Shown: positions 23,435-34,530, counted from the stretch's first letter. The stretch is 64,000 nucleotides of DNA from Lepus europaeus (GCF_033115175.1 NC_084844.1:34877885-34941884); one strand, 5' to 3'. Program-made: numbers and translations. The notes: generated by a model from the sequence alone, not told the origin.

Positions 23435-24772
23435 CTGAAAAATAAACAATTTTACAAGTTGTTACTTTGAATAATATCAGAGTCTTAAATGTCCTATTTT
23501 TTTCTTTAATGGATGATTCATTAACTCAGATTATTTTCTAGATTCTAAATAAAAATATAGAGTATCTGTTAAATTGCACATCATCATAGTCATACTGTTT
23601 TATCTGTCTTTAGTGGCCAGTTATATTAAAAACAAAAGTTTAAAAACACAGGTTTCTTCACTGCATGAATAACACTAAGAAGTTTAAACATAAGAAGTTT
23701 AAATCTGTAAGCTGACATAAAGGACTCACCCAGAACAAACTCTGCCTCTAGCTTCCTGTTTTGTTCCCATAAAACAATTTCAAAAATGCTGTTATGTTAA
23801 CCTGGGTTTATAATTCTGAAATTTTCAGATTATTCAACAGGTATTTTGTTTTTAATCTCACCTTACATAAAGTAAAACTATAAGTTTTATAGGTTTGAGC
23901 ATCATAATCCAAAACCTGAAATGCTCCAAAATTCATTTTTTGAGCATTGAAATGACACCACAAGTGGAGAGTACATATCTGATCGCATGTGATGGGTCTC
24001 AGTCAAAATGCAGGTACCCTAAAAATATTATATATTTTTTAATTATTTCAGGCTGTATGTAGAAGGTTACATGAAACAAATAATTTCATGTTTAGACTTG
24101 GGTCCCATCCCCAAGGTATTCATTATGTATATGCAAGTAGGAAAAAATTTAAAAGCTGAAACATTTCTGGTCCTCAAAGTTTCAGATAAGGGACAATCAA
24201 CCTGAAGTAGTTTTAAATGATTAATTTGAATTTTCCATTTTCAAGTCAGAATGCATGATCTTTATGTAGACACAGCCCTATATAAGTCACTAGAGGTGGA
24301 ATTCTATCCTCTTCCAGTTTTTCCCAATGATTTTTATGACTGGCACTCCTATAATTTATGTCATGGAAAAATCCTTTCGTTTCCTTTAATAAGTAGTTTG
24401 ATAACCATTTGTTCAGTGATATATTTTAAATCTTATACAGTGCAACAATTAAGAATTTTTAATGATAATGACTCAGTATGTTCAGATTAACTCATAAACC
24501 ATGAACGTACTTGCCAAACCAGGTCAAATAGTTTGTTCTAAACCCTTTAATCTTTCTATCTACTTTAACAGTAATCAAACATACAAAGAAAATAAGATGA
24601 AGCAACTCAGCTTTACAACAGGTAATGAATAGGTATATTTTAGATGACAGATTTTAATATATCATGGATTTTGAGACATCCTACTTCTTACATAAGTTAT
24701 TTCCTATTTGTGTCAAAATTATTTCTCTAATTCTATAAAAAGAAAGTTAATTTAGTTGCTTGTTATACTTAC

Positions 24773-24849
24773 TCTTAGAAAAACCTGGTTTACAATGCTT
24801 TTGTTTGCATACATAAAAGTTGTTAGCAGCCCAATTCCAAGAGAAATCC
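24773..24849 (-). CDS. RNFT1: RNFT1 coding exon (GISLGIGLLTTF)
   Basis: It completes the Gly codon begun in the previous exon and reads ISLGIGLLTTFMYANKSIVN to QVFLR. I chose the acceptor ttctaacag at 24850-24851 because only it keeps frame with both neighbours. A stronger-looking acceptor (tttcctttcag) lies 25 bp upstream at 24875-24876, but its use would shift frame. Donor AGA followed by gtaagt. Confidence 0.93.
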
Positions 24850-25047
24850 CTGTTAGAAAATAAGCTCCAGTTAACTGAAAGGAAAAAATATATCTATAAG
24901 CTAGCAGTGACATGAATTAAAGGAAAACATACACGATTTTAAAAACAGAAAATAAGTAACTGAAATGCACAGGTTAAAGCAGATTGCCAATAAAGAAAAT
25001 TAACTGAAATTCACCATTAAAAAAGTCAGTATTTTATTATGCCCTAC

Positions 25048-25501
25048 CTGTTATATGCTGCATAACAAGTTTGATACCCAGAATCAAAATATACGGAAGA
25101 CTTTTTTGCAACCACTTGAAGAGATAGCGGAATTCTGAGAAGGAGCTACTTCCCTGTTCTCCAGATTCCATGGCAGGATCCTCAGGCTGTCTTGCTTCAC
25201 TGTGTGAGTGACTCCGGAAGCGACCATGTACACAGCCATGGGTACAGCTATGGGTACCTGATCTTGCATTTCTGGAGCTTGGATTTCCAGCACATTCTTT
25301 AGGTATGGAGTTCATCTGGATATGAACATCTCCAGAATGAAGACAAGAACCTTCGCCTGTCAATCTTGTATGGATGCACTGGGAGGCTGGGGCATCCTCA
25401 CCACCTGCAGCTCCTAGAGGACTGTGCAGTTGGTTGTAATTGGCTTGCATGACCACTGAATGCTCTGTGATCCAGATTTCTTTGCTTCAGAGCTCTGGCT
25501 C
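25048..25501 (-). CDS. RNFT1: RNFT1 first coding exon, start ATG at 25450
   Basis: The acceptor ttttcag puts the exon start at 25501. An in-frame TGA lies 13 codons upstream of the ATG at 25448-25450, so translation should begin MQANYNQLHSPLGAAGGE. The exon encodes residues 1-134 plus one base. A Cys/His/Ser-rich stretch (SGTHSCTHGCVHGRF, then SHSHSE) precedes an acidic and Ser-rich part (residues ~90-105) and the first membrane segment SLPYILILGIKLVMQHIT. Donor ACAG followed by gtaggg. I recall the human protein having about 37 more N-terminal residues; the equivalent rabbit frame is broken. Confidence 0.92.
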
Positions 25502-26040
25502 CTGAAAAAGAGCAGAGCATAGTCCAAGTGAGCAGTGAAATAAAGGCCGTGTATCGCTCGGTAGGCAGCCTTTATTCACTACAGGAGCTGCCGACAATCA
25601 CTGTAGATGAATTTTCGGGTAATCTACCACCATTACTAGATTGTTCCCTGCTGCCCTACGCAAATGAGCTTTGAGGGAACATTTGCCACCCAAAAAAAGT
25701 TGAGCTTGAGATGCGACCACTTTTCTCATGAGAGAGCCATCCGCACCATCGCTGAGGTGTGGGTGCCCAGCAGACACGGGAATACTACTACCATACACCT
25801 ACTCTGTCCAGTTTGACCACTGGTGAAGATTCAACACCAGAATTTACACAAGGAAGAATGCGTGTTTTAGTGGTAGGGAGAAAAATTTTAATACCATAAT
25901 CAGTATCACAAATTAATAACACGTCACTTAGGTGACCTACAAATTCCGTTCCACGCTGAAACAGCGTTCTCAAAGCTAGTGAAGTTTCCAATCATTGATG
26001 ACGGCACCAAGTGTATTACCTAAGTATCTTAAATAGGGAA
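25502..26040. other. RNFT1 first intron, no recognised repeat
   Basis: Unique-looking sequence between RNFT1 exon 2 and the CpG island. The short - strand frames here have no family resemblance. Confidence 0.5.
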
Positions 26041-27240
26041 ACCCTGGGGGGTCGCCGTGCAGTCGCGCCCCGGCGCTGCCTACGTCCTCGCAGCGCTACG
26101 GTCCCCGTGAGCGGCCGAGGCCCGACGCCACGGGGGCGTCGTCTCCAAACCTCCGAACGGCGACACCGCACACGACAGTTTCAGCCTCTCTCCATAAACA
26201 AAAACTCAGCCCCCTCTCCTGCCCTCCACGCACAGCCCAGAAAGCAGACGAAAAGGGGAGGAAGTAAAATTAAAACTTCCCGGAGTCCCCGAGGGCAGAG
26301 CTCCCACCCACGTCCGAGCCTCCGGCGCCGCGGCGACCGTCCCCGGCGACCCCCGCCGCCCGCCTCCCCCGGGCCTGACCTTTCATGACCAGGAGCGGAC
26401 GGAGGCCTCTATGGCGACAGCGGCACACGGCGCCTCGAGCCCCTGGGCGAAAGCCATCAGCGAACTCCACGGCCGGCAGCTGCGGGGCGGCCTCGAGGCG
26501 GCGCGCGCGCTCCCCGGACGTCCGCGAGCCCGCCCGCCCCGCCCCGCGCCGCGCACAGCGATGGGCCCGCGCCCGCGGGGACTGTTGGCGGCGCAGCGGA
26601 AGGGCCGCACCTCAGACGCTACGCTCCGTCAGCCGGTGTGTGTGCGTGTCTGTGTGTCACCCGCCCCGCCGCGCCGAGACGCCGGTTAAATTGTGGCCGG
26701 CCCAGCAGCCTGCCCCCCGGAGGCGGGGCCTGAGGCCTGGGCAGCCCCAGCCGCGAGGCGTCCTGCGGGCCCCCGTGGAGCCAGGGCCACGCAGGCCGGG
26801 GTGGGCGCGTCCCCGGAAGGGCGGAGCTCGCGGCCGCCTGGGGTTTTGTTCCCTTCGCGAGGGCGCGCAGTGGGGACGAGGTCGGGAAGGCGACCGGGTC
26901 CCCGGGGCTGGCTGCGAAGTTAGGTGCGGGAAATGCCTGTCGTGCGCGTGGCGGCTTCGGGGGCGTGGAGGCGGGGGAGTCGTCGGATTTCGGAAGAATT
27001 CTGTTCGACTAAAACTGTTGTTAAAGGGTTTTGAAGAAAAAGTTGAAGGAAACAAAGCGCTGCCTCATTTGACCCGCGCCCTACCCCGTATCTTGTCGGT
27101 ACTCAGCGCGTTCCGTGCGTGTCCCGCGCGGGCACGCGGAGCCCTGGGCTCGCGGCGTTGGAGAGCCCTGCCCGCGCTGCCGGCGGGGCTGAGCCCGGCG
27201 CTTCCCTTGAGGTCCCCGCTGAGAGCCTGTTCTGAAGTCA
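26040..27240. promoter_or_regulatory. CpG island, RNFT1 promoter region
   Basis: About 1.2 kb of GC-rich sequence with very many CpG dinucleotides, unlike the AT-rich flanks. It covers exon 1 of RNFT1 and extends about 800 bp upstream of it. GC boxes and no TATA near the start fit a dispersed housekeeping promoter. The island's extension away from RNFT1 leaves room for divergent noncoding transcription, which human has at this locus as I recall. The + strand open frame across it (26385-27410) is a composition artefact. Confidence 0.85.
26380..26470 (-). promoter_or_regulatory. RNFT1: RNFT1 exon 1 (5' UTR) with overlapping uORF
   Basis: On the - strand ATGAAAG is followed by a donor gtcagg at 26378-26379, a plausible splice to 25501. 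Spliced, the ATGs at 26470 and 26386 open a frame of about 63 or 36 codons. It runs past the main ATG in another frame and stops soon after, so it could lower translation of RNFT1. The 5' limit (transcription start) is not visible; 26470 is only the first upstream ATG. Confidence 0.55.
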
Positions 27241-27799
27241 GACTACCTCGTCCTTACCCTGGGGTGCAGTTAGGAGATCGTATTTGTAATCCAAAACCAG
27301 TATTCGATTTGCTTCTCACCGGTGAACATCCTGACTGCTGTGTCCTTTTTCCTGTGTCTGTTTTGGTCGTGGTGGTGGGGATTAATTTGAGCTTAACTGA
27401 CGCTTCGTGACAAATTAATTTTCTGGGTCAGTAAGACAGAGGCTGGCTCTGGACTGTAGAGGGTTTTCCAAGGAGGCTATATCATTCCAACTACACTGTG
27501 GGGCTCGTGTTTTAAACTTTAAAATGTGTGAGTGTTTAGGAAACAGGGCAAAAAGACTCAGTCTCGCATCATCCAGCTGACAGCCACAGCGGAGCAGCCA
27601 TATGTTCTCATTGCGTTGATAGTTGTGGTTTGTTCGGCACATTTGCAACTTTAATCTACCTGATGTAATGTCTGAATTCTCTCTCTTATGCATGTGTAAC
27701 ACTGAAAGTGCGTCAGTGCACATTAAAAGTCTGTGAGTGCATTTGGAACTGCATTTCACTCAAACAACTTGACTAAAAAGTAACGTTTGATGAAATGAA

Positions 27800-28460
27800 T
27801 TTTAATTAATTCAAAAGGAATTTGCTCCATACTGGATGTCAAGGACTGTACTAGATGTTGGAGAGAGAGACACAAAAAAGGCTTAGTCCCCCCACACAAG
27901 GAAGTGTGTAGTTAGGTCTGCAACAAATAATTATAGAATGATATTGGAGTTAACACTATAATTGAAGGTGGTATGAGATGAAATGGAAGCAAGGAGTGGG
28001 AGTGTTGAACTTTGTTAAACAAGAAACACTTCATTAATTTTGTGGCATTTGAAATGAATCCAGAAGAGTAAAATGAAATTTGCCAGGACACGAACACTAA
28101 CAGAACATTTAGATCAAGACAACATAGGGAAGCTGTGGTATTGAAATACCATGGCCCCTTAAAGACTTCATTTTATGTGTCTGGAGGAGTAGGGTGCATA
28201 CAAAGGATTAGTAAGAGATGAGACAGCTACGTAGGGGCTCGAAAATGAAAGATTTTGGACCTCACTTGGAAGTTTATAATTTATTCTGTGGCCAAAGGAC
28301 AGCTGTTGGGTTTTCAGTTGCAGTTACGTGACCGGATTCCTATTTTTCATAATATTCACATGCTAACGGGATATAGCAATACAGGCTCAACTGGGTGACT
28401 GTTGTTAAGTAGTTCAGATATGAGATGAGAAGGTCTTGAGCTTGTTGGTGAAGTGGGATT
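27800..28460 (+). mobile_element. LINE-2 remnant
   Basis: Weak L2 resemblance: actggatgtcaaggactgta, tgttggagagagagacac, then ttggacctcacttggaagt and ggccaaaggacagctgttgg near the end. Heavily diverged; boundaries approximate. Confidence 0.4.
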
Positions 28461-28984
28461 CCAGAGAAAGAAGGAGATGGGAGAGGATTAAGTGTAATAT
28501 GTGGTTGCAGTCGTGCCTCCCTCCCCACCACCCACATCAATTGTCCCCACCCACCTGTATCCATACTCTTTAAGTACTGCCTGCCCAGACTAGTTTACAA
28601 GAGTTGCTTCCACCATTGTGATAACAGCAGTTGTAATGTTAATAGAGGCTTAACAAATTCTTGCACATTGGGGTTTACATTCTTTGTTCTGACAACCTTT
28701 CTGCCACTATGTGATGAAATCAAGGCTGGCCTTGAAGGTAAGGAACCTCATAGAGGTTCCACCTGCCCCAAGCACTTCAGCCTTCTCAGTTGGGGCCCCA
28801 AATGTGAAGAGACTGTCTGGGACCACCCAGATCCAACAGATGGTTCAGACCAAAGGACTCAGCCTGTGAACATAGAGAACTGCAAGAAATATTTTTTAAA
28901 AAATCTGTTAAGCCACTAGATTTTGATGTAGTTTGTTGCATAGCAAAAAAAAATCTGATACCCTACGTGACCAGTTAGATGTGG

Positions 28985-29195
28985 GGTGGGTTAGACAGAA
29001 AGCTCCCATCTGCTGACTCACCCTGCCAATGCTCGTGATAGCCAGACCAGGCCAAAGTCAGGACCTGGGAGCCCAAGCTGCTTGAGCTGTCACTGCCTGC
29101 TGCCTCCTAGGTTCCCATTACCCAGAAGCTGGGGTTGAGACTCAAATCTAGGCATTCCGGTATGGGATGTGGGCTTCCCTAGTGGTGCTTGCCCC
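28985..29195 (-). mobile_element. Old CSINE-like fragment
   Basis: Weak resemblance: aggccaaagtcaggacctgg, tgcctgctgcctcctaggtt, ggtatgggatgtgggcttcc. Confidence 0.45.
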
Positions 29196-29199
29196 TTGT

Positions 29200-30530
29200 A
29201 ATGGTTGTTTTCATGTCCTGAGCAGGTCCATCATCTGTGTCATCTTTGCATTGGCATCAGTTGATTGGCTTTTTGTTTTAGTCTCTTTTTTTCCTGACTC
29301 TTAAATAATGCAAATTTGTATTCCAAACATCCTGAATGTTAACTTTTGTGAATCTCTGGTCCTGTTCAGTGTCCATAGGGTGTTGAATTTTGTTGTTGCT
29401 TTCAGCAGTCTGTCATCCTGGTTGTGTTGTAACTTCAAGGTCAGTCTTGCTTCCTGGCTTGCTCACCATGGGTCCCAAGCTCAGGGCAGTTTTTAAAGCC
29501 TGTGCTATGCTGTTTTGGGGCTGTTCTAACTCTGTGTTCCTCAGGGTTAGTCTTGGACTCATGCTGAAGGCCTGTGCTCTGCTTTTTTGGGGGTGTCCTG
29601 TGGGTGTGTACCTTAAGAATGAGCTCCTGACGGATGCATGTTCAGATACAGAAGTCAGAGGTCTCCTCTTGGATTCTCCTCAGTTTCCTGCCTGTGTCCT
29701 AGAACTGGTCAGATGGGGTTTCCCTAGGAGTTTTAGTTGCCAAAGCACGGCCTTGGAGAAAACAGTGGCAATTTCTGCCTTTCAACTGTTGGACCCCAGG
29801 GACACATGTGTTTAGTTTCTGGTCTACACAGACAAGGTTTCTCTGGGAGTTGTGGCTGCCCATGTTGCTGCCAGCACCTTGTCCCTGGGGGCCCACCCTC
29901 AGGAGAACATACTCCCATGCACACAAAGGGAGATTGCCTCTGGCACGGCCCCTTTTCCAAGTTGGACTTTGCTTTTGTTTCCTTGTCAGTGTTCAAGTAT
30001 TTAATCTGGAGTGTTTATTCAGCAATACAGATAAGCCTTGTCTTGGCTTCTCTGTCTTGGTTGGCCTTAGAATCTTGAAAAGATTAGTCACTTAATGTCT
30101 GTGTCTTCCACTGTGTTGAATGTCCACAGAGACCATTTTGGTTTTGTTTATTACTATACCCCACCGTTAATACAGTTCTTAGCATACACTAAGTAGCCAA
30201 TAAATATTTATTGAGTAAATGAATGAATGGGTGCTTTTCAGACCTCATTTTGCTTGACATTTTTGTAGAATTCTATACGATTAATTCCCACCTGCTGGGC
30301 TCTTTGTTTCCCTAGTTTCTATGTGTATTCTACTGATTTCCCCACTTCTGTAGGCTCCCTTTGCAGGCAAGTTGCTACTTTGGAAATGTACAGTTTCAGA
30401 TATTACCATGAAAAAGGTGATCCCTATGCAGTCCTACACATTGGCACACGTGCAGCCTTAGAGATCAGGAGAGCCCTGGAAGAGGGCAGATGCTTGTCAG
30501 CTGCATAGTCAAAATCCTTTGCTGTCCCTC
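29200..30530. other. Unclassified sequence with an imperfect internal repeat
   Basis: I recognise no gene. Two units about 67 bp apart (near 29495 and 29562) share aag-cctgtgctntgctnttttggggntgt, and a tttctctgggagtt motif recurs near 29718 and 29838. This could be a decayed LTR or satellite-like element. Confidence 0.35.
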
Positions 30531-30536
30531 TGTTGC

Positions 30537-30885
30537 CTATTCTTTTTTTTTTTTTTTTTTAAGATTTATTTATTTATTTGAAAGTCAGAGTTACACAGAG
30601 AGAGAAGGAGAGCCAGAGAGAGAGGTCCTCCATCCACTGGTTCACTCCTCAATTGGCCACAACGGCCGTAGCTGGGCCGATCCAAAGCTAGGAGCCAGGA
30701 GCTTCCTCCGGGTCTCCCATGTGGGTGCAGGGGCCCAAGGACTTGGGCGATTTTCTACTGCTATCCCAGGCCATAGCAGAGAGCTGGATTGGAGAGGAGC
30801 AGCCAGGTGTCGAGCCAGTGCCCATATGGGATGCCGGCACTGCATGCGGTGGCTTTACCCACTTTGCCGCAGCGCCGGCCCCAGC
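30537..30885 (-). mobile_element. CSINE, older-tail type
   Basis: T tract, tttatttatttatttgaaag, to gccgcagcgccggcccc. Complete head and body, little diverged. Confidence 0.9.
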
Positions 30886-31003
30886 CTATTCTTCATACTC
30901 AATCCAAAGTCTGCCAGGGCCCTTACAAGTCTTTTTATCCATTTATCCAGCTCAGCACTGTTTTCTTACACAAACTCTTGCTAAAGTATAATTTTCTCTT
31001 TTC

Positions 31004-31291
31004 TCTTTCTTTTCTTTTCTTTTTTTTGGACAGGCAGAGTTAGTGTGAGAGAGAAACAGAGAAAGGTCTTTCTTCTGTTGGTTCACCCCCAAAATGACCA
31101 CTACGGCTGGCATGCTTCGCCGATCCGAAGCCAGGAGCCAGGTGCTTCCTGTCCACAGCCCTCCTGTGCCACAGCAGAGAGCTGGACTGGAAGAGGAGCA
31201 ACTGGGCAGCACCGGCGCCCCAACCGGGACTAGAACCCGTTGTGCCGGCGCCGCAGACGGAGGATTAGCCTAGTGAGCCGCGGTGCCAGCC
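31004..31291 (-). mobile_element. CSINE, recent subfamily, internally deleted
   Basis: From ggacaggcagagttagtgtg to gagccgcggtgccagcc, but the centre between ggtgcttcctg and tccacagccctcc is shortened by about 35 bp relative to other copies. Confidence 0.85.
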
Positions 31292-31544
31292 ACTAAATTA
31301 TAAAAAAGGTAAAAACATGACTTCTTTGCAAATGTAAAAGATGTGTCAATTTTTTTCCAATTCATCCATGAGAGAACATATAAGGTGTTAAGACTGATTA
31401 AAAGAAAACTTTAAGGAACAGAATTTATATAGTCTGTCAATGGCATGCTGAAATAAACTTGCTAATAAATGCAAATTCCTATAAAGCATGAGATATATTT
31501 AGAGCTATGTTTTCTACCAGATGAAAAGTCTCTACTAGATTTCT

Positions 31545-31845
31545 ATTTTTTTTTTTAGATTTATTTATTTATTTTGAATGGCAGAGTTACAGAGAGAGGG
31601 AAGGTCAGAGAGAGAGAATTTTCCAACCACTAGTTCACTTCACAAATGATTGCAACAGCCAGGACCTTCTTCCAAATATCCAACATGGGTGCAGAGGACC
31701 AAGCACTTGGCTGTCTTCTGCTTCTTTCCCAGGTGCGTTAGAAGGGAGCTGGATCAGAAGTGGAGAAGCCAGGACTGGGGCACATATGGGATGTTGGTAC
31801 ATTGGGCAGCAGCTTAACTCACTGTGCTCCAGCTCTGGTCCCCTC
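31545..31845 (-). mobile_element. CSINE, older copy
   Basis: tttttttagatttatttatt to ctgtgctccagctctggtcc. Diverged. Confidence 0.8.
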
Positions 31846-31919
31846 TGTTTGTATTTCTAAGGACAGGAATCATTTGTAGTGCTCCTTATTGAAAATAATT
31901 ATTTGCATTGCTGCCAGCT

Positions 31920-32277
31920 GTGTTTTTGTTTTGTTTTGTTTTGTTTTGTTGTTTTGTTTTTTGACAGGCAGAGTTAGACAGTGAGAGAGACAGACAGAGA
32001 GACAGGTCTTCCTTTTCTGTTGGTTCACCCACCAAATGGCTGCTACAGCTGGCGCGCTGTGCCGATCTGAAGCCAAGAGCCAGGTGCTTCCTCCTGGTCT
32101 CCCATGCAGGTGCAGGGCCCAAGCACTTGGGCCATTCTCCACTGCCTTCCTGGGCCACAGCAGAGAACTGAACTAGAAGAGGAGCAACCGGGACAGAATC
32201 TGGGCCCCAACCAGGACTAGAACCCGGGGTGCCAGCGCCGGAGGTGGAGGATTAGCCTAGTGAGCCATGGCACCGGC
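31920..32277 (-). mobile_element. CSINE, recent subfamily, (GTTTT)n tail
   Basis: The T tract has become (gtttt) repeats (31924-31960). Flanking repeat ttgctgccagct at 31908-31919 and 32280-32291. Confidence 0.9.
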
Positions 32278-32321
32278 CTTTGCTGCCAGCTTTTAAAAAC
32301 ATTTTTTAACAATTATTTATT

Positions 32322-32960
32322 GGGGCCGGCGCTGTGGCATAGTGGTAAAGCAGCCGCCTGCAGTGCCAGCATCCCATGTGGGCGCCGGTTCAAGTCCTGG
32401 CTGCTTCAGTTCTGATCTAGCTCTCTGCCATGAATCTCTGCACCTACACAGGAGACCTGGAAGAAGCTCCTGGCTCCTGGATTCAGATCAGCCCAGCTCC
32501 GGTCATTGCAGCCATTTGGGGAGTGAACCAGTGGATAGAAGACCTCTCTATCGCTCTGCCTCTGCCTTTTTTTTTTTTTTTTTTTTAAATTTTTGACAGG
32601 CAGAGTGGACAGTGAGAGAGACAGAGAGAGAGAAAGGTCTTCCTTTGCCGTTGGTTCACCGTCCAATGGCCGCTGTGGCCGGCGCGCTGCGGCCAGTGCA
32701 CTGCGCTGATCCGAAGGCAGGAGCCAGGTGCTTCTCCTGGTCTCCCATGGGGTGCAGGGCCCAAGGACTTGGGCCATCCTCCACTGCACTTCCGGGCCAC
32801 AGCAGAGAGCTGGCCTGGAAGAGGGGCAACCGGGACAGAATCCGGCGCCTCGACCGGGACTAGAACCCGGTGTGCCGGCGCTGCTAGGTGGAGGATTAGC
32901 CTGTTGAGCTATGGCGCCAGCCAGTCTGCCTCTGCCTTTCAAATAAATCTTTAAAAAATT
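32322..32960 (+). mobile_element. CSINE (+) interrupted by a recent CSINE (-)
   Basis: The host copy starts ggggccggcgctgtggcata, breaks after ctgcctctgccttt at about 32568 and resumes ctgcctctgcctttcaaata at about 32927. The insert (32568-32922, -) is a full-length recent-type copy, and the repeated ctgcctctgccttt is its target-site duplication. Confidence 0.9.
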
Positions 32961-33345
32961 ATTTATTTGAAAGGAAGAGCTATAGAGAGGCAGAGAGAGA
33001 ACCAAATGGGCATTGGTTCGAGTCCTGGCCGCTTTTTTTCTGATCCTGTTCTCTGCTCTGGCTGCCTGGGATAGCAGTAGAAGATAGCCTGAGTCCTTGG
33101 ACCCCTGCACCCACATGGGAGACCTGGAAGAAGCTCCAAGCTCCTGACTTTGGATCAGCTCAGCTCCGGCCATTGGAGCCATTTGGGAAGTGAACCAATG
33201 GGTGGAAGACCTACACTGCTTGCCCAGGAGCATTAGCCAAAAACTGGATGAGAAGTGGAGCATCCAGGACATCAACCAGTGCCAAAATGGGATGCCAGCA
33301 TTGCGGGTGGTGACTTAAACCACTGCACCACAGTGTTGTCCCCTC
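32961..33345. mobile_element. Rearranged CSINE pieces with poly(C)
   Basis: A - strand tail (ttatttatttgaaaggaaga) passes directly into + strand body (gggcattggttcgagtcctg) and then, after gtggaagacct, back into - strand body (gcccaggagcattagcc). A run of C follows at 33341-33359. Head-to-head SINE recombination or nested insertion could explain it. Confidence 0.6.
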
Positions 33346-33544
33346 CCCCCCCCCCCCCCGCCAAGGTATACTTTAGATCGAAAAGATGCTTTGAATCTTA
33401 AAATCAGTTATTAAATTGGGGAGGGGATTGTCATAGATCAAATAGGGCTCAAAAATAGAAACCAGCCACACAATTTCTTGTAGAACTTTGCAGTAAGTTT
33501 ACATGTTTCCTGTGTCAGAAGGAGGCACTTTGTGTGTTTTTATT

Positions 33545-33810
33545 ATTATTGTTATTATTTATTTGAAAGGCAGAGTTACAGAGACAGGGAGAGACAGAGA
33601 TCTTCCATCCACTGGTTCACTCCTCAGATGGCTACAACAGCTGGGGCTGGGCCAGGCTGAAGTCAGGAGCCAGGAGCTTCTTCCAGATCTCCCAAGTGGG
33701 TGGGCAGGGAACCACACACTTGGGCCATCCTCCACAGCTCTAATCTAGGCAGTCCAGTATGGGAGGCAGGCGGCAGCTTGACCTGCTTCACCTCGGTGCC
33801 AGCTTCAGTA
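33545..33810 (-). mobile_element. CSINE, older copy
   Basis: tatttatttgaaaggcagag to cacctcggtgccagc, with the centre partly deleted. Confidence 0.75.
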
Positions 33811-33937
33811 CTTCGTGTTTTACCCAGGCAATGGCTGAACAGAGGTAGAAAGGATCTATTGGCTGTTAGTGTTTTCATCTGAGCTCTGGATATTCACAGA
33901 AAAAATTCTTTTTTTTTTTTTTTTAATTATTTATCTA

Positions 33938-34228
33938 GGGGCTGACGCTGTGATTTAGTAGGCTAAGCCTCCACCTGCAGTGCTGGCATCCCTTTTGTGG
34001 ATTTGGCTCTCTGCTGATGCACCTGGAAAACCAGCAGAGGATGGCCCGAGTACTTGGGCCCCTGCACTTGAATGGGAGACCCGAAGAAGCTCCTGGCTCC
34101 TGGCTTCGGATTGGCCCAGCTCTGGCTATTACAGCCATTTGGGGAGTGAACCAGCGGATAAAAGACCTTCCTCTCTGTCTCTCACTCTCTCTGCCTGTAA
34201 CTCTGCCTCTAAAATTACAAAAGAAAAA
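33938..34228 (+). mobile_element. CSINE, older copy
   Basis: Starts ggggctgacgctgtgattta; body and CT-rich end present. It is joined almost directly to the next, inverted copy. Confidence 0.8.
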
Positions 34229-34530
34229 AAAATTTATTTGGAAGGCAGAGTCACACAAAGAAAGAGGGAGAGACAGAGAGAGCTTCTGTCCATTGGTGAC
34301 TCCCCAGATGACCACAATGACCAGGGCTTGGTCAGGCTGAACCCAGGAGCTTCTTCCAGGTCTCCCCAGTGGATGCAGGGGCCCAAGCACATGAAACATC
34401 TTCCACATCTTCCCCAAGCACATTAGCAGAGAGCTGGACTGGAAGCAGAGCAGCTGGGAGTTGAACCGGCACCCATTTTGAGATGCTGCAGGTGGTGGCT
34501 TTACCTGGTACACCACAGTGCCAGCACCAG
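34229..34530 (-). mobile_element. CSINE, older copy
   Basis: aatttatttggaaggcagag to caccacagtgccagcacc. With 33938-34228 it forms a tail-to-tail inverted pair able to fold in RNA. Confidence 0.8.

Larger units (their letters stand above)
14650..26470 (-). other. RNFT1: RNFT1 gene (complete coding region)
   Basis: Eight coding exons on the - strand, all with GT-AG borders and matching phases, total 1,197 bp, giving 398 residues plus stop. Order (by + coordinates): 25048-25450 (from ATG), 24773-24849, 23334-23434, 21680-21833, 20902-21060, 20030-20095, 16043-16144, 15276-15410. The product is RNFT1, a RING finger transmembrane E3 ubiquitin ligase linked to ER-associated degradation. It has a His/Cys/Ser-rich N-terminus, about six hydrophobic segments between residues ~118 and ~300, and a C-terminal C3HC4 RING. 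The promoter is the CpG island just upstream. The gene is convergent with RPS6KB1, as in human. Confidence 0.93.

Noticed and set aside
26385-27410. A 341-codon open frame on the + strand, the longest in the window
   Set aside because: It lies in a CpG island where stops are rare. The protein is Arg/Pro/Gly/Ala-rich with no domain, and open frames of similar quality occur on the other strand.
32406-33275. A 289-codon - strand open frame
   Set aside because: It runs through three CSINE pieces; the peptide wording (WALHP, GDQEKHLAPA type) is the translated SINE found in dozens of places.
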